Source: Multifurca ochricompacta | Lineage: Eukaryota; Basidiomycota; Agaricomycetes; Russulales; Russulaceae | Length of the DNA: 64,000 nt | NCBI GenBank assembly: GCA_022496185.1 | Contig: WTXG01000011.1 | Span: 1-64,000 of the forward strand | Direction of reading: 5' to 3' | Part shown: positions 43,714-52,439 of the stretch, in pieces | Layout of the letters: every line of letters starts with the position of its first letter | Numbering within the stretch: the stretch's first letter is position 1 | The notes under the pieces: model-generated | What the model was told of the DNA's origin: nothing | The model's database searches: none | What the model saw: only the letters and a program-made list of their open reading frames with translations | Translations under genes and position numbers: made by a program

Positions 43714-44918
43714 ATGTCTTCTTCCTTCGTCGCTGCCTCTGCCGCCATTGATGCCTTCACTGCCACTACTGTGGTTGTGGAAGCCTTCCCTTCCGCTCAC
43801 CCCTCTACGCATCCCTCCTCTCCCATTGACTATGAAGCTGCAGAAGAGCGCGTGAAGAATCAATCACCCAACCCCAATGACGATTTTGAACACTGCGAGG
43901 AGCCGCACCCCAACGACCTGGTAGGCATGGAGATGGACGATAACGTCCCCAAGTTCCCGTTCTTCGCCAACAACCCGAACTCATCGATGTACTTCCCGCT
44001 GGAGATCACCATGGCAGATGGCACCAAGGAGATAGCTAAGTACATCTTCTATACCAATGGAGGGATGGATGTCGCAGGATGCATGAAGAAGAATGGCCCG
44101 TTTATGGGGCCCCGGTCTATTTGGAAGAGCGCTATACAGGATGACTGCACCACACAATGAGTGACGAACAGCTAGGGCATTTGGCCACAGAAGATTCCCG
44201 CGCCTTCGCGATCGACGAAGTACTGAACGACATGCGGCTTCCGCGCCTCAAAGCCGAGGTAATGAGGCTGCGGAAGAACCTGACGCTGCGTATGACACTC
44301 AATAAACAGTACAAGGAACATGCGAAGATGATGACGAGATTGACCAGTGGGATGTTCCAGGTCGAGCAGGAGTTGGTAGAGATCCGAAAGAGGCTGGAAA
44401 CAGGGGATGCGTACCAGACCATCGCTGAGAGGTATGCGGACACATACGCGCGACCTCTCCCTCCGCAATCGTTAGGGGCCGCACCCAGGTTGTTGCCCAA
44501 TCAGTTCGAGATGCCGCGGATGCACGAGAATCCCCGCAGAGAAACATGTTGGCGATGTGACAGTAAGTACCATATCAGCTGGAACTGTCCCCTCAACCGC
44601 AAGTGGTGTCGCCACTGCCGCAGCAACCTGCACTGGAGCCGGTTCTGTATTTTCCGCCGTGTGGGCATTCCCCCGACAATCATCAACCCGTCCGGCTGGT
44701 GCGGCAAGTGCCTGCGTCACAACGCGGGGCATCGCGAGTTGGACTGCCCCATCCACGACCTCTGTCACTCGTGTGGACAGCGCGGCCCCTACGGCTTCCT
44801 CCGCGCACATAGGTGTCCCCAGGATGAGGACAAGGAAAATTACACCATGGACGATCGTAATGTAGCCGATGATTACTTGGACCTGGTGCAGGATGATGAT
44901 GGTACGAGTCGTTTCTAG
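43714..44918 (+). pseudogene. Gypsy-2 ORF3: coiled coil plus four zinc knuckles, unknown function
   Basis: Starts at ATG 72 bases after the pol stop and ends 31 bases before the 3' LTR; about 400 codons. Same plan as gypsy-1 ORF3: AAIDAFTATTVVVEAFPS start, acidic EEPHPNDLVGMEMDDN, SSMYFPLEITMADG, KYIFYTNGGMDVAGCMKK, then a one-base loss near 44093 and a TGA near 44143. From 44157 a 253-residue open part: coiled-coil helix (residues about 20-80), then CWRCDSKYHISWNC, CRHCRSNLHWSRFC, CGKCLRHNAGHRELDC and CHSCG...HRC, and an acidic tail. Conservation of the whole ORF in two copies implies selection while the element was active. Knuckles suggest RNA/DNA binding; the role is unknown. Confidence 0.85.
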
Positions 44919-44949
44919 CTGGGTCAGCTAGAGCCAGAAGAGGGGGTGA

Positions 44950-45540
44950 TGTTACGACCCCTGCCTAGCAACCCACTTTTCTTCACGATCCCCAGTGACG
45001 ACCCTACCCGTCCCCCTACTTTACACTTCCTGATCACGTCCCCTTCCTGGGACCCGTCACATGCCTTGCTTCCTTCCCCGTGACTGACTTTGTCTCTGTT
45101 TATGCCGCATTGTCTGTGTTTGGCTCCTTATCCGTTATCTCTTATCCCTTATCGTTACAACCGGACACTTACTTAATTCCCTATCAGAAGCCAGGCTTTA
45201 CGCCCTTCGCTTTCATATATTCAGGCCCACATGACTCCGTGTTATCTTATCGTTAGACGCTCATTCGATTACGTATATAAGTCCGCTGTAACTACAATGT
45301 AGACCTCAGACTCGACTTATTGAATACATCGGTGTTTGTCTTCTGGACTTCCCTTTGAAACCTCTGACTCGACCGTCTCAGTGCTTCTGGCACCTTCCAC
45401 TCAACATCGTCATTAGGGAACAGCCCCTTTGACGTTGACTCATCCACTTTGAACTCCAAGAGGTCCTATTGGCCTCTTATCTAAATAACACACGAAGCTG
45501 TTGCACAAGTCGTGCAGAACGTCTCACACCGGACGTAACA
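44950..45540 (+). repeat. Gypsy-2 3' LTR
   Basis: 591 bases, aligned without gaps to 38075-38665. The differences I can see (about six) are all at CpG. Preceded by the purine-rich AGAAGAGGGGGTGA. Confidence 0.95.
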
Positions 45541-45670
45541 CATCATGCGTGATATGCCTCTTCATTCCATTTATCCTAAGCAGGGCTGTGAAAGACACAG
45601 ACCACTGCTGCCAGTTTGAGCCATCAAGTTTGTTGAACTTGAATGTGGGGGGGAAGACGATGGAAGACAT
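45541..45670 (-). pseudogene. Copia-Y1 gag N-terminus
   Basis: The minus-strand ATG at 45670 reads MSSIVFPPTFKFNKLDGSNW, then WSVSFTALLRINGMKRHIT, equivalent to the start of copia-Y2 gag. It is cut after about 43 residues by gypsy-2 and continues below 38075. Confidence 0.9.
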
Positions 45671-46589
45671 TGAGATGATTTTGGAGATTTGATCCTGGTT
45701 CCAAGGAGCAGTTAGAACCAGTTGTCCAGGTCTCATTTAAGAGGGCCCATCCATTCTGTGGCACTATGCTTCAGAACTTAAAAAAGTCCTGCCTCTGATG
45801 TGCGACTTCTAAGTAGTATAGTAAGCTGTCTAGCACCATCTACAACAAGTCCTAAGCCCACATCAGGGGGACATTGTGTAAATAGATGGGGAGTCATGTC
45901 ATGGAGGAGCCAACCGCAAGTTCCACTAGAGACAAAGGGTATAGAGCCCTTCCTCTAGTGCTGGTGGTGGAGTCCATGATTAAGCCCTAGATGATTGGGG
46001 CCATGACTGTAGTAGACTATCAGGTCTCCTCTGGTTGGGGCGAACCCCCAACTACGGCAGCGGATACTTCTGCCCAGAGACAAAACCTTCTAGCTACTAT
46101 GTAAATACTATAGTAGTTCAAGCCTACTTGTATCGAGCCCAAGTGTCATGGGAGTGACTACCCATGCCTTGTTCTAGACCCTAAACTCTACCTGCAGGTC
46201 GCTAAACCTGGCTTACGGATCGAGCCAAGCATTGACTGAACCTATAGCCCCAAGCCTTCTGGGCAAGTGGCCTACTAAGACTATGTATGGGACAAAAACC
46301 CAGCTACAACTATGAATACTATTTACTTAGAGCGCACATGAGGAACTCAAGGTGTTTCACCCGCTTAGGGTCCCTCATCACCTTTTGCAAGAATCCCCTG
46401 AGGGACTAGCCAGACAGATCAAGGTGGGCACATGAAGCGCACCACCTTGTGGACAGTTAAGGGCAAAAGAAACTGAAATAGAAGCTCACAAGAAAGACTG
46501 ATTGGGAAAGGAGTCTTGAAGCTTGGTGAGCTTGAAGTAAAGGTTGGACTGATCAAAAAAGGGAAAGACAGATCAGTTAAGTGTGCCCA
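45671..46589 (-). other. Copia-Y1 long untranslated leader
   Basis: About 0.9 kb between primer site and gag ATG, clearly related to 31331-32257 and also without a long ORF. Many stops are shared between the two leaders, so it is untranslated by design and not merely decayed. Confidence 0.6.
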
Positions 46590-46601
46590 GGGCCCATAAC
46601 C
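46590..46601 (-). promoter_or_regulatory. Copia-Y1 primer-binding site
   Basis: Minus strand GGTTATGGGCCC directly after the 5' LTR. Same initiator tRNA-Met complement as in the other copia elements. Confidence 0.8.
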
Positions 46602-47112
46602 TGTTGAACAGGCATGGTGCGCAGCATACTGACTGTAAGTGTTAGCAGGTTAGGCTAGAAAGACAAGTTACTTCAGAGGTAGAAGAAACTCTATATTACT
46701 ATACTACACACCTAGAAAGACAAGTTCTATATACAGAGTTAGTCTAAAGGTAGTGAAGATAGTAGAGAGGATGACTTACACTTCAGAGGTAGAAGAAACT
46801 CTGAAGTGTAAGAGATGAAACAGACACCCTTATATACTATCCAAGGGATGGTCTGTGCACTGGGAATAAGTCCACAAGTGCCGGACAAAGTCCAAATAGT
46901 AAACAAGAGGGAATAAGGCCATTGGCCAGTAAGGAATCACATGCTTGTACATCATTACTAAGGTACATCAGTCAGCTACTGCAGAATGTGAGAAAGAAGG
47001 TAATAATGATATGGTAAATAGTCCAAAACTCTGATATCTAATCTAGTCCACTAAGTAGCTAATCTAATCTCCTGATGCCTGAAGCATCACCGAACACGTC
47101 CTGTGTTCAACA
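46602..47112 (-). repeat. Copia-Y1 5' LTR
   Basis: 511 bases; plus strand TGTTGAACAGG...TGTTCAACA. Equal in length to the 3' LTR (20248-20569 plus 32787-32975). The right flank CTTCT is the reverse complement of AGAAG at 32976-32980. Confidence 0.9.
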
Positions 47113-47117
47113 CTTCT

Positions 47118-47449
47118 TCACTATGTTCTTCTATGTACTCTTCTGGTTCAGAGTCCATGACAATGGCCAGGGGATTCTCTCTCCATGGTCCTAGTCCAAA
47201 TTCAGGTGGGGCAGGTCCTGTAGTGACCCAAGAGTGTCAGCTATCCAAGTATCGGATTTGATACCAAACTCTTTTCTCATTGTTGTATTCTACCAGTTGG
47301 TATCTTCCATTGTAATAGATGTAGTATTCAAACTCGGATTCAAAGTCTTTCCAGGTGGCAGAGCCAAGTACTTGTTGTGAAAGGTTATTCTCATCTCTGT
47401 GTTTGATAAGTTCTTCTCTGAAGAGGGTCTGACTGCAACTGGAAGCCAC
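47118..47449 (-). pseudogene. Gypsy-3 gag N-terminus
   Basis: The minus strand reads SQTLFREELIKHRDENNLSQ, GSATWKDFESEFEYYIYYNG, YQLVEYNNEKRVWYQIRYLD, then SWVTTGPAPPEFGLGP and DSEPEEYIEEHSEE. It is cut by copia-Y1 and continued at 32976. As in the other copies there is no ATG at the gag start. Confidence 0.88.
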
Positions 47450-47455
47450 TGTGAG

Positions 47456-47466
47456 AGACTTGACTT
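47456..47466 (-). promoter_or_regulatory. Gypsy-3 self-priming site (variant)
   Basis: Minus AAGTCAAGTCT, two bases from the LTR. It is complementary to AGACTTGACTT in its own LTR (plus-strand match 47690-47700). Relative to gypsy-1/2 both partners have changed so that pairing is kept. Confidence 0.7.
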
Positions 47467-47468
47467 GA

Positions 47469-48044
47469 TGTTACATCTGGTGCAGGACATTCCACATGAC
47501 TTGTGTGACAGCATTGTATGTGTACTGAGATAAGAAACCAATAGGGCTTCTTGGAGTTGATAGGGATAAGTCAAAGTCAAAGGGGCTGTTCCCTAAGACA
47601 ATGTTGAGTGGAAAAGTGCCAAAAGCACTGAGACAGATGAGTCAAGGATCCAAAGGAATATCCAGAAGACAAGCACCAATGTATTCAATAAGTCAAGTCT
47701 GAGGTCTACAATGTAGTTACAGTGGACTTATATATGTAATTGAATGGGCATCTAAAGATAAGAAATGTGGAGTCAAGTGGGCCCGAATATCCAAAAGCAG
47801 AGGGTGTAAAGCCTGGCTTCTGATAGGGAATTAAGTAAGTGTCCAATCATAAAGATAAAGAGATAAGGGAACAATTGTAGGCAAAGACAAGTCAACAGTT
47901 ATAAACAAAGTCACGGGGATGGAAGTAGGGCATGTGAGGGATCCCAGGAAGGGGATGTGATCAGGAAATGCAACATAGGCGGGAGTGCAAGGTTCACATT
48001 GGGAAGAGTAAAGAAAAGGGGGGTACTCGGCAAGGGTTGTAACA
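47469..48044 (-). repeat. Gypsy-3 5' LTR
   Basis: 576 bases, TGTTACATCTGG...GGGTTGTAACA on the plus strand. CpG-poor, so old. It is followed by TCTAT, the presumed target duplication, in the Tc1-like element; the other copy lies left of the window. Confidence 0.9.
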
Positions 48045-48346
48045 TCTATCAACATACAATGCCTGTCCATCCTCCCATCAAACTTTCAAGCCATACCTGG
48101 CCCCTCCCATATCATACACCCCCATTCCATCATAAGTGCAATAAGCCACAAAACCATTCTAATGACATTGCTACACAAAACATTTTATATATCATGCACC
48201 ACTGACTCAATTGACATTAGTATAGGCTCTAATTGAAGCTTAGATGCTACACTATCATCTATCTATCAATTTCTACTAATTTTGGAAATTATTCTCATTG
48301 TGTGGTAGGTCAATCTCTTCAGGATGGCCAAACATTGGAATGGTTT

Positions 48347-48952
48347 TGTGATGGTTTCCTAGGCTGGTACAAGGGTTGAAGATGTGTGACTTACTTCTTT
48401 TTCTTTTCTTTTTTTCTTATGCTACTGTTACCACATGACTTGCTGATAAAGGACTCATGACTTATCATTTATACTGCTGACTGATTGCTTACTGAGAATC
48501 TTACTCATCTGCTTACTGATCAGTAGTAGAGGGTGCAACCCCTCCACCATCTATATCATTCTGGGACATTCTACTGTACAACCATTAGACTGTCTAGTGA
48601 AAGCCCTAGTAACTACCAGAATAGTCTCCCTACCAGCATGCATGTATATAAGACCCTAGTAGAAAGGACAAGACATTAAGTCTGTTCTTCTGTAGCAATA
48701 CAGGTGTACTAGGACTCACTTCATTGAACTGAAAAACTCCCACTTGAACCTTCTAAGTTTGCACCTTAGAAGGACTTCAACCCCAAGAACTTGTGGCAGG
48801 ACTTAGCATTGCTGCTTGACTCCACTTCACGCACATGCCCTTTGACTGGCACAACTTGACTTGGTCTTAACTTGACTTGATAGGAGGACTTGACCCTTGA
48901 TAGACGACCCTGAACCTTGAACCTCAACACAGCACCACACCTTGCTGTGACA
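48347..48952 (+). mobile_element. LTR-A solo LTR no. 5
   Basis: 606 bases, TGTGATGG...CTTGCTGTGACA, flanked by GGTTT at 48342-48346 and 48953-48957, inside the Tc1-like element. The empty site is visible in the related arm (49630 region). Confidence 0.88.
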
Positions 48953-49049
48953 GGTTTTGTGGGTTACTGTATGATGGAACAGGGGTGTATGATATGGGAG
49001 GGGCCAGGTATGGCTTGAAAGTTTGATGGGAGGATGGACAGGCATTGTA

Positions 49050-49334
49050 TGTTGATAGAGGAACCCATTAACAACTTCTGAAGTGCTCTAGTCACTTCCA
49101 CATCTGTGTCTGCCCTGCCAGAGGAGATAAGGCAAACAGCATGCTGAGCATTTCTCTCTGTCAGCCTCCTTGGTCTCCCTCCATTTGACTTGGGATGGTA
49201 AGGGCAGTATTTATGACACATCTGGAGATGATAACAGTGCCATGGCCAGTCATAGTTGACACTTCATGGGCAGATTTGCCTGAAGTGAGGAGGGAGATGA
49301 TGTGAGTCCTTTTGGCAGCAGAGAGGGCATGCAT
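49050..49334 (-). pseudogene. Tc1-like transposase HTH fragment
   Basis: The minus strand reads MHALSAAKRTHIISLLTSGK, SAHEVSTMTGHGTVIISR, then KYCPYHPKSNGGRPRRLTER and SSGRADTDVEVTRALQKLLM. N-terminal DNA-binding region only. Confidence 0.75.
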
Positions 49335-49646
49335 GGTAAGAAGCAAGTGTTGTTGATGATTATTTGGTGTATGTTTAACTTATTAAACATTGTCACATGA
49401 CCACCAGATACCAGTTTTGTCATCTCACATGTCAGCCACAAAACCATTCCAATGATAATGCCTCACAAAACATTTTATATATCATGAACCACTGATCCAA
49501 TTGACATTATTATAGGCTCTAATTGAAGCTTAGATGCTACACTATCCTCTACCAATTTCTACTAATTTTGGAAATTATTCTCATTGTGTGGTAGGTCAAT
49601 CTCTTCAGGATGGCCAAACATTGGAACAGTTTTGTGGGTTACTGTA

Positions 49647-49811
49647 AGTAAACATGGCATCAACAGGTATCAAGCTGATCACAGGGACAAGTCATGTGGG
49701 GGAATGTAGGAAGGTGACATAATCAAAAAGGATAGAGAAGTCTGAGCAGTAGGGTCCACATCATGTAAATCAAAGAAAATAGGAGTGCTGGGCAGATGCA
49801 AGGGTTGTAAC
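49647..49811 (-). repeat. Relic gypsy LTR, interrupted by the Tc1-like element
   Basis: Resembles the end of the gypsy LTRs in minus orientation (GGAATGTAGGAAGGTGACATAA-like region, AAAGAAAATAGGAGTGCTGG, end GGGTTGTAACA). Strongly decayed. Confidence 0.65.
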
Positions 49812-49832
49812 AGCAAGACACCTGGCTGTGAC
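49812..49832 (+). repeat. Relic LTR-A end: right border of the transposon pile
   Basis: GACACCTGGCTGTGACA is the LTR-A terminal signature; the rest of this LTR lies beyond the nested elements. Host sequence begins at 49833. Confidence 0.6.
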
Positions 49833-50300
49833 AGTTCTCTTCATGATTTCACACTTTCCCCCCCACTCTCACCTTTCCCCACTTCCAAATCCTTTCCCCT
49901 TCACATACAACCCACTGTCCAGGCAGTTGACAGTGAGTTGTAACAGGCCAGGGGTTGATATAATGTAAACTACAAGTCCTTCAAAAAATGCAGCTAAAAC
50001 TTGATTTGATGCTGTAAAGCTGCAGCTTGGGCCTAAGCTGGGCCTAAGCCAGCTGGAAGCCATTGCTACAGCCCAGGCCTGAGTTTTGAAAAGCCTAACC
50101 ACCAAAAGCTGAGCCTAAGCTGTGGCTTCAGGCCAAGCCAGGGCTGTCACAACACTAGACATGAGTAGAAGTCCCAAATTAGATCAGGCACAAAGACATT
50201 TGGCTAGCACTAGTCAATCTAGCAATATGTCATTTTCCTGATGTGGAAGCCCAGCTGTCCAGTTTCCAATCAAATTGGTACTACCAACCCATCCATTATC
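49833..50300. other. Border region without a gene; possible relic MITE
   Basis: No coding sequence. 50020-50156 is rich in the words GGCCTAAGC, GCCTAAGCTG and AGGCCAAGCC and ends GGGCTGTCACAACACTAG, like the subterminal and terminal part of a hAT-type MITE, but no opposite end or duplication was found. The region includes the 3' end of the ArsB/CitMHS-like transcript. Confidence 0.35.
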
Positions 50301-50302
50301 CA

Positions 50303-52376
50303 TCATCTATCATCTCTGTGGTGGACCACCAACATCTGTCCAATCAGCACAGTCCCCGATGCCAAACTAGCTATGACAAATGTTCCCAAATTCATCTGTG
50401 CGAATTGCGATTGCCACACGTGAACACCCTTCTGTCCCAGAATGTTGCGCCACAACAGGCCTGCCAGTGACGCCGAAAACGTAAGAGTAAACGCTCCATA
50501 ATTTGATCCAAGCGCAAGTCCGTACACTGACGCATATCGGACATCCGTGGCAACCGGCTTCCCAAGAGATTCCCACTTTTGTAACATTCGCGCTAGAAGG
50601 ATGGTCGTGCCAATATTTGTGCCACATATCTGTAATAACATGATGATTGCGTGCGCCACTTGGTAAGAAAACCAAGGGGCGTGGCGTACGTTGCACAACA
50701 GCCCTGACCCGATCACCATGCCAGCTACGGCGCCTATGACCCCGGTTTTATTCACCCAGGTTTCCCACCATCCTGCGAACACGTGGACCCAGCCTTGACT
50801 TGCTAGACCCTGAACCAGGATGAACATCAAGAATGCAAATGGCACTAGTGTAAGTGGTAGCTTTTGGAAAACTGCGTGAGCAGTTGGTAACATTTGTGCG
50901 TAACGGTAAATGAACGTCGACAAGAGCGATGACAATGTCCATCGGGGCTTGCTGTCATTCCCCGGTTTATGAACGTCTAGTTGAGAGGCCGAAGGGGGTA
51001 AAGTTCTGAGCTCAACTGGGGCATGCACAGTGGTGGGAGAAGGTAGTCCAACTTGTTCAACCTGTTGTTCTTGGGATACAGACCAGTGAGCGCGACAGCA
51101 GCGCCAGTCCCGCCAAATGTCGTGGCTCAGCATCATCGCGGCCGGGGGTACTGCAACCTGCCAGACGGGGACGCCAACCGTGCTAGTGCCCACTAAGACA
51201 CCCAATGTCACCAGCAGAAGAATGCTGCCAAAGATGGCACCGGTCTTGTCGGAGAGCGCGGAGCTTGGGTGGTCGATGCCACCCTCGGCGTCATTGCCTG
51301 ACAGCTCGATGCGAGGCGGAATGAACACCGTCGAGCGGAACAGCACGACGGAAAGGAACGGATATACAATTAGTGCGGCCGCAAGAAATGGGAGGATCAC
51401 AGACGAGGTGTAGGTGGCAAACGAAAGCGAAAAGGCCCCCGATAAAACTAGGTTAGTAGGATTCGAGGATATTAAGACCACAGACCCTAAAAGATCGATG
51501 AAGGCGCGAGAAAAAAAAATGAATGGTCAATTGATACTCACCCATGTTGGCCGCTGCGAACTGAGAGAATATCCAAGCGGTTGGAGGTGATATCCTGTCA
51601 GAGCTCGTAACGAAGTATACCAGTAGGGGTGTATACGGGGCAACTTACCCCGATATCCTAGTCAAGTAGGCCAGAAATGCGGTCCCGGAGAGGATAACTG
51701 GGTCCTTCCGGACACGTTCTTAAGAATGACAACCCTTGACTGGACATCTCTGCGGCTTACATTTCCGACAATGGTAGCACACGTCAAAAAGAATAAATAG
51801 AGGTAAAGGTGCAGCTTTCGCCCCGAAGATCCACATCTTTTTACAACCCATAATGCGAGGAAACGCAGCAGACCAGTTGTGTCTAGGGAGATTGAAAGGT
51901 ATGCCTGGTGTTACCATCAGGAGCCAATGTGCAAGGTACACACACAAGTCTTGACTACGCACTAGCGAGATAAATAGAGCCATGATGTTGATCGGCTCCA
52001 CCCCATCTGCACCAAGAATTCCAAGCCTTAGTACGCTGCTGTTAATTGCCTTGCAGGCTAGCAGAGATAGGACGGCTATCGTCGGTGCGGTCAAAAAATT
52101 TACAGGGAAGTACTGTTGTCGAAGTGGTTCTGGCGTGTGGGGGACAACCCGGCATTTGACAAGTCCAAAGTGAATAACAGAAACAGCAACCTTTGGGAGA
52201 GGGACTCGAAAGGGGAAAATGATAGTAAGATCTGTCACGTAGAATGTACTTCAAAGGCGATGCGTGAAGGGACTACACTTACTGGTAAGGAAAAAGACAA
52301 CCAATGTCACGATGGACTTCCAGTCGTTGATACCTGTAAATTGCTCTGAATTGGAGGATACATATGCTTGCACCAT
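50303..52376 (-). CDS. ArsB/CitMHS-type membrane carrier (ion transporter superfamily)
   Basis: Six exons give 599 residues without a frame break: 52376-52283, 52231-51963, 51904-51761, 51704-51649, 51594-51542, 51486-50303; all introns are GT-AG and 50-60 bases long. Recognisable blocks: NFLTAPTIAVLSLLACKAIN, DGVEPINIMALFISL joined to AYLSISLDTTGLLRFLALWV, LFFLTCATIVGN joined to DPVILSGTAFLAYLTRISG, PPTAWIFSQFAAANM, SSNPTNLVLSGAF, and GTNIGTTILLARML near the C-terminus. These hydrophobic repeats and the SNPTN motif are typical of the arsenite/citrate carrier superfamily; the substrate cannot be told. A hydrophilic loop of about 90 residues separates the halves. The start is the first ATG in frame; no other Met precedes the first helix except one overlapping the neighbour. 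Divergent from the WD40 gene. Confidence 0.85.
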
Positions 52377-52439
52377 CAAGTATAACGATAAAGGTGTGGC
52401 GTCAAAACCGGTTCCAGTCTTGTTCCCGTCCTCCCAAGA
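52377..52439. promoter_or_regulatory. Short bidirectional promoter region
   Basis: Only 63 bases lie between the start codons of two divergent genes. No TATA box is seen; there is a pyrimidine-rich CTTGTTCCCGTCCTCCC stretch. Transcription starts must overlap or lie inside the neighbours, or one start codon is misplaced. Confidence 0.4.

Larger units (their letters stand above)
38075..45540 (+). mobile_element. Gypsy-2: full-length Ty3/gypsy chromovirus-type retrotransposon
   Basis: 7,466 bases with two 591-base LTRs, flanked by CATCA at 38070-38074 and 45541-45545. It is inserted in copia-Y1 gag. Order: 5' LTR, self-priming site, gag, protease, RT, RNase H, integrase, chromodomain, ORF3, 3' LTR. 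It is CpG-rich, and its LTRs differ at only about six positions, all CG versus CA, so it is the younger of the gypsy copies. Several one-base frame breaks are present in gag, pol and ORF3. Confidence 0.96.
48045..49644. mobile_element. Second Tc1/mariner-like foldback element (right part), host of gypsy-3
   Basis: Inverted-arm element like 14806-16415. The right end is ...CAGTTTTGTGGGTTACTG followed by TA at 49645-49646. The left arm is truncated at the gypsy-3 insertion. The central segment of about 220 bases is in the opposite orientation relative to the arms compared with the first copy. LTR-A no. 5 is inserted in it. Confidence 0.75.

Noticed and set aside
47456..47700. Paired change at the gypsy-3 priming site as proof of selection
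   Set aside because: Both changes are CpG transitions that could arise independently, so the observation is suggestive only.
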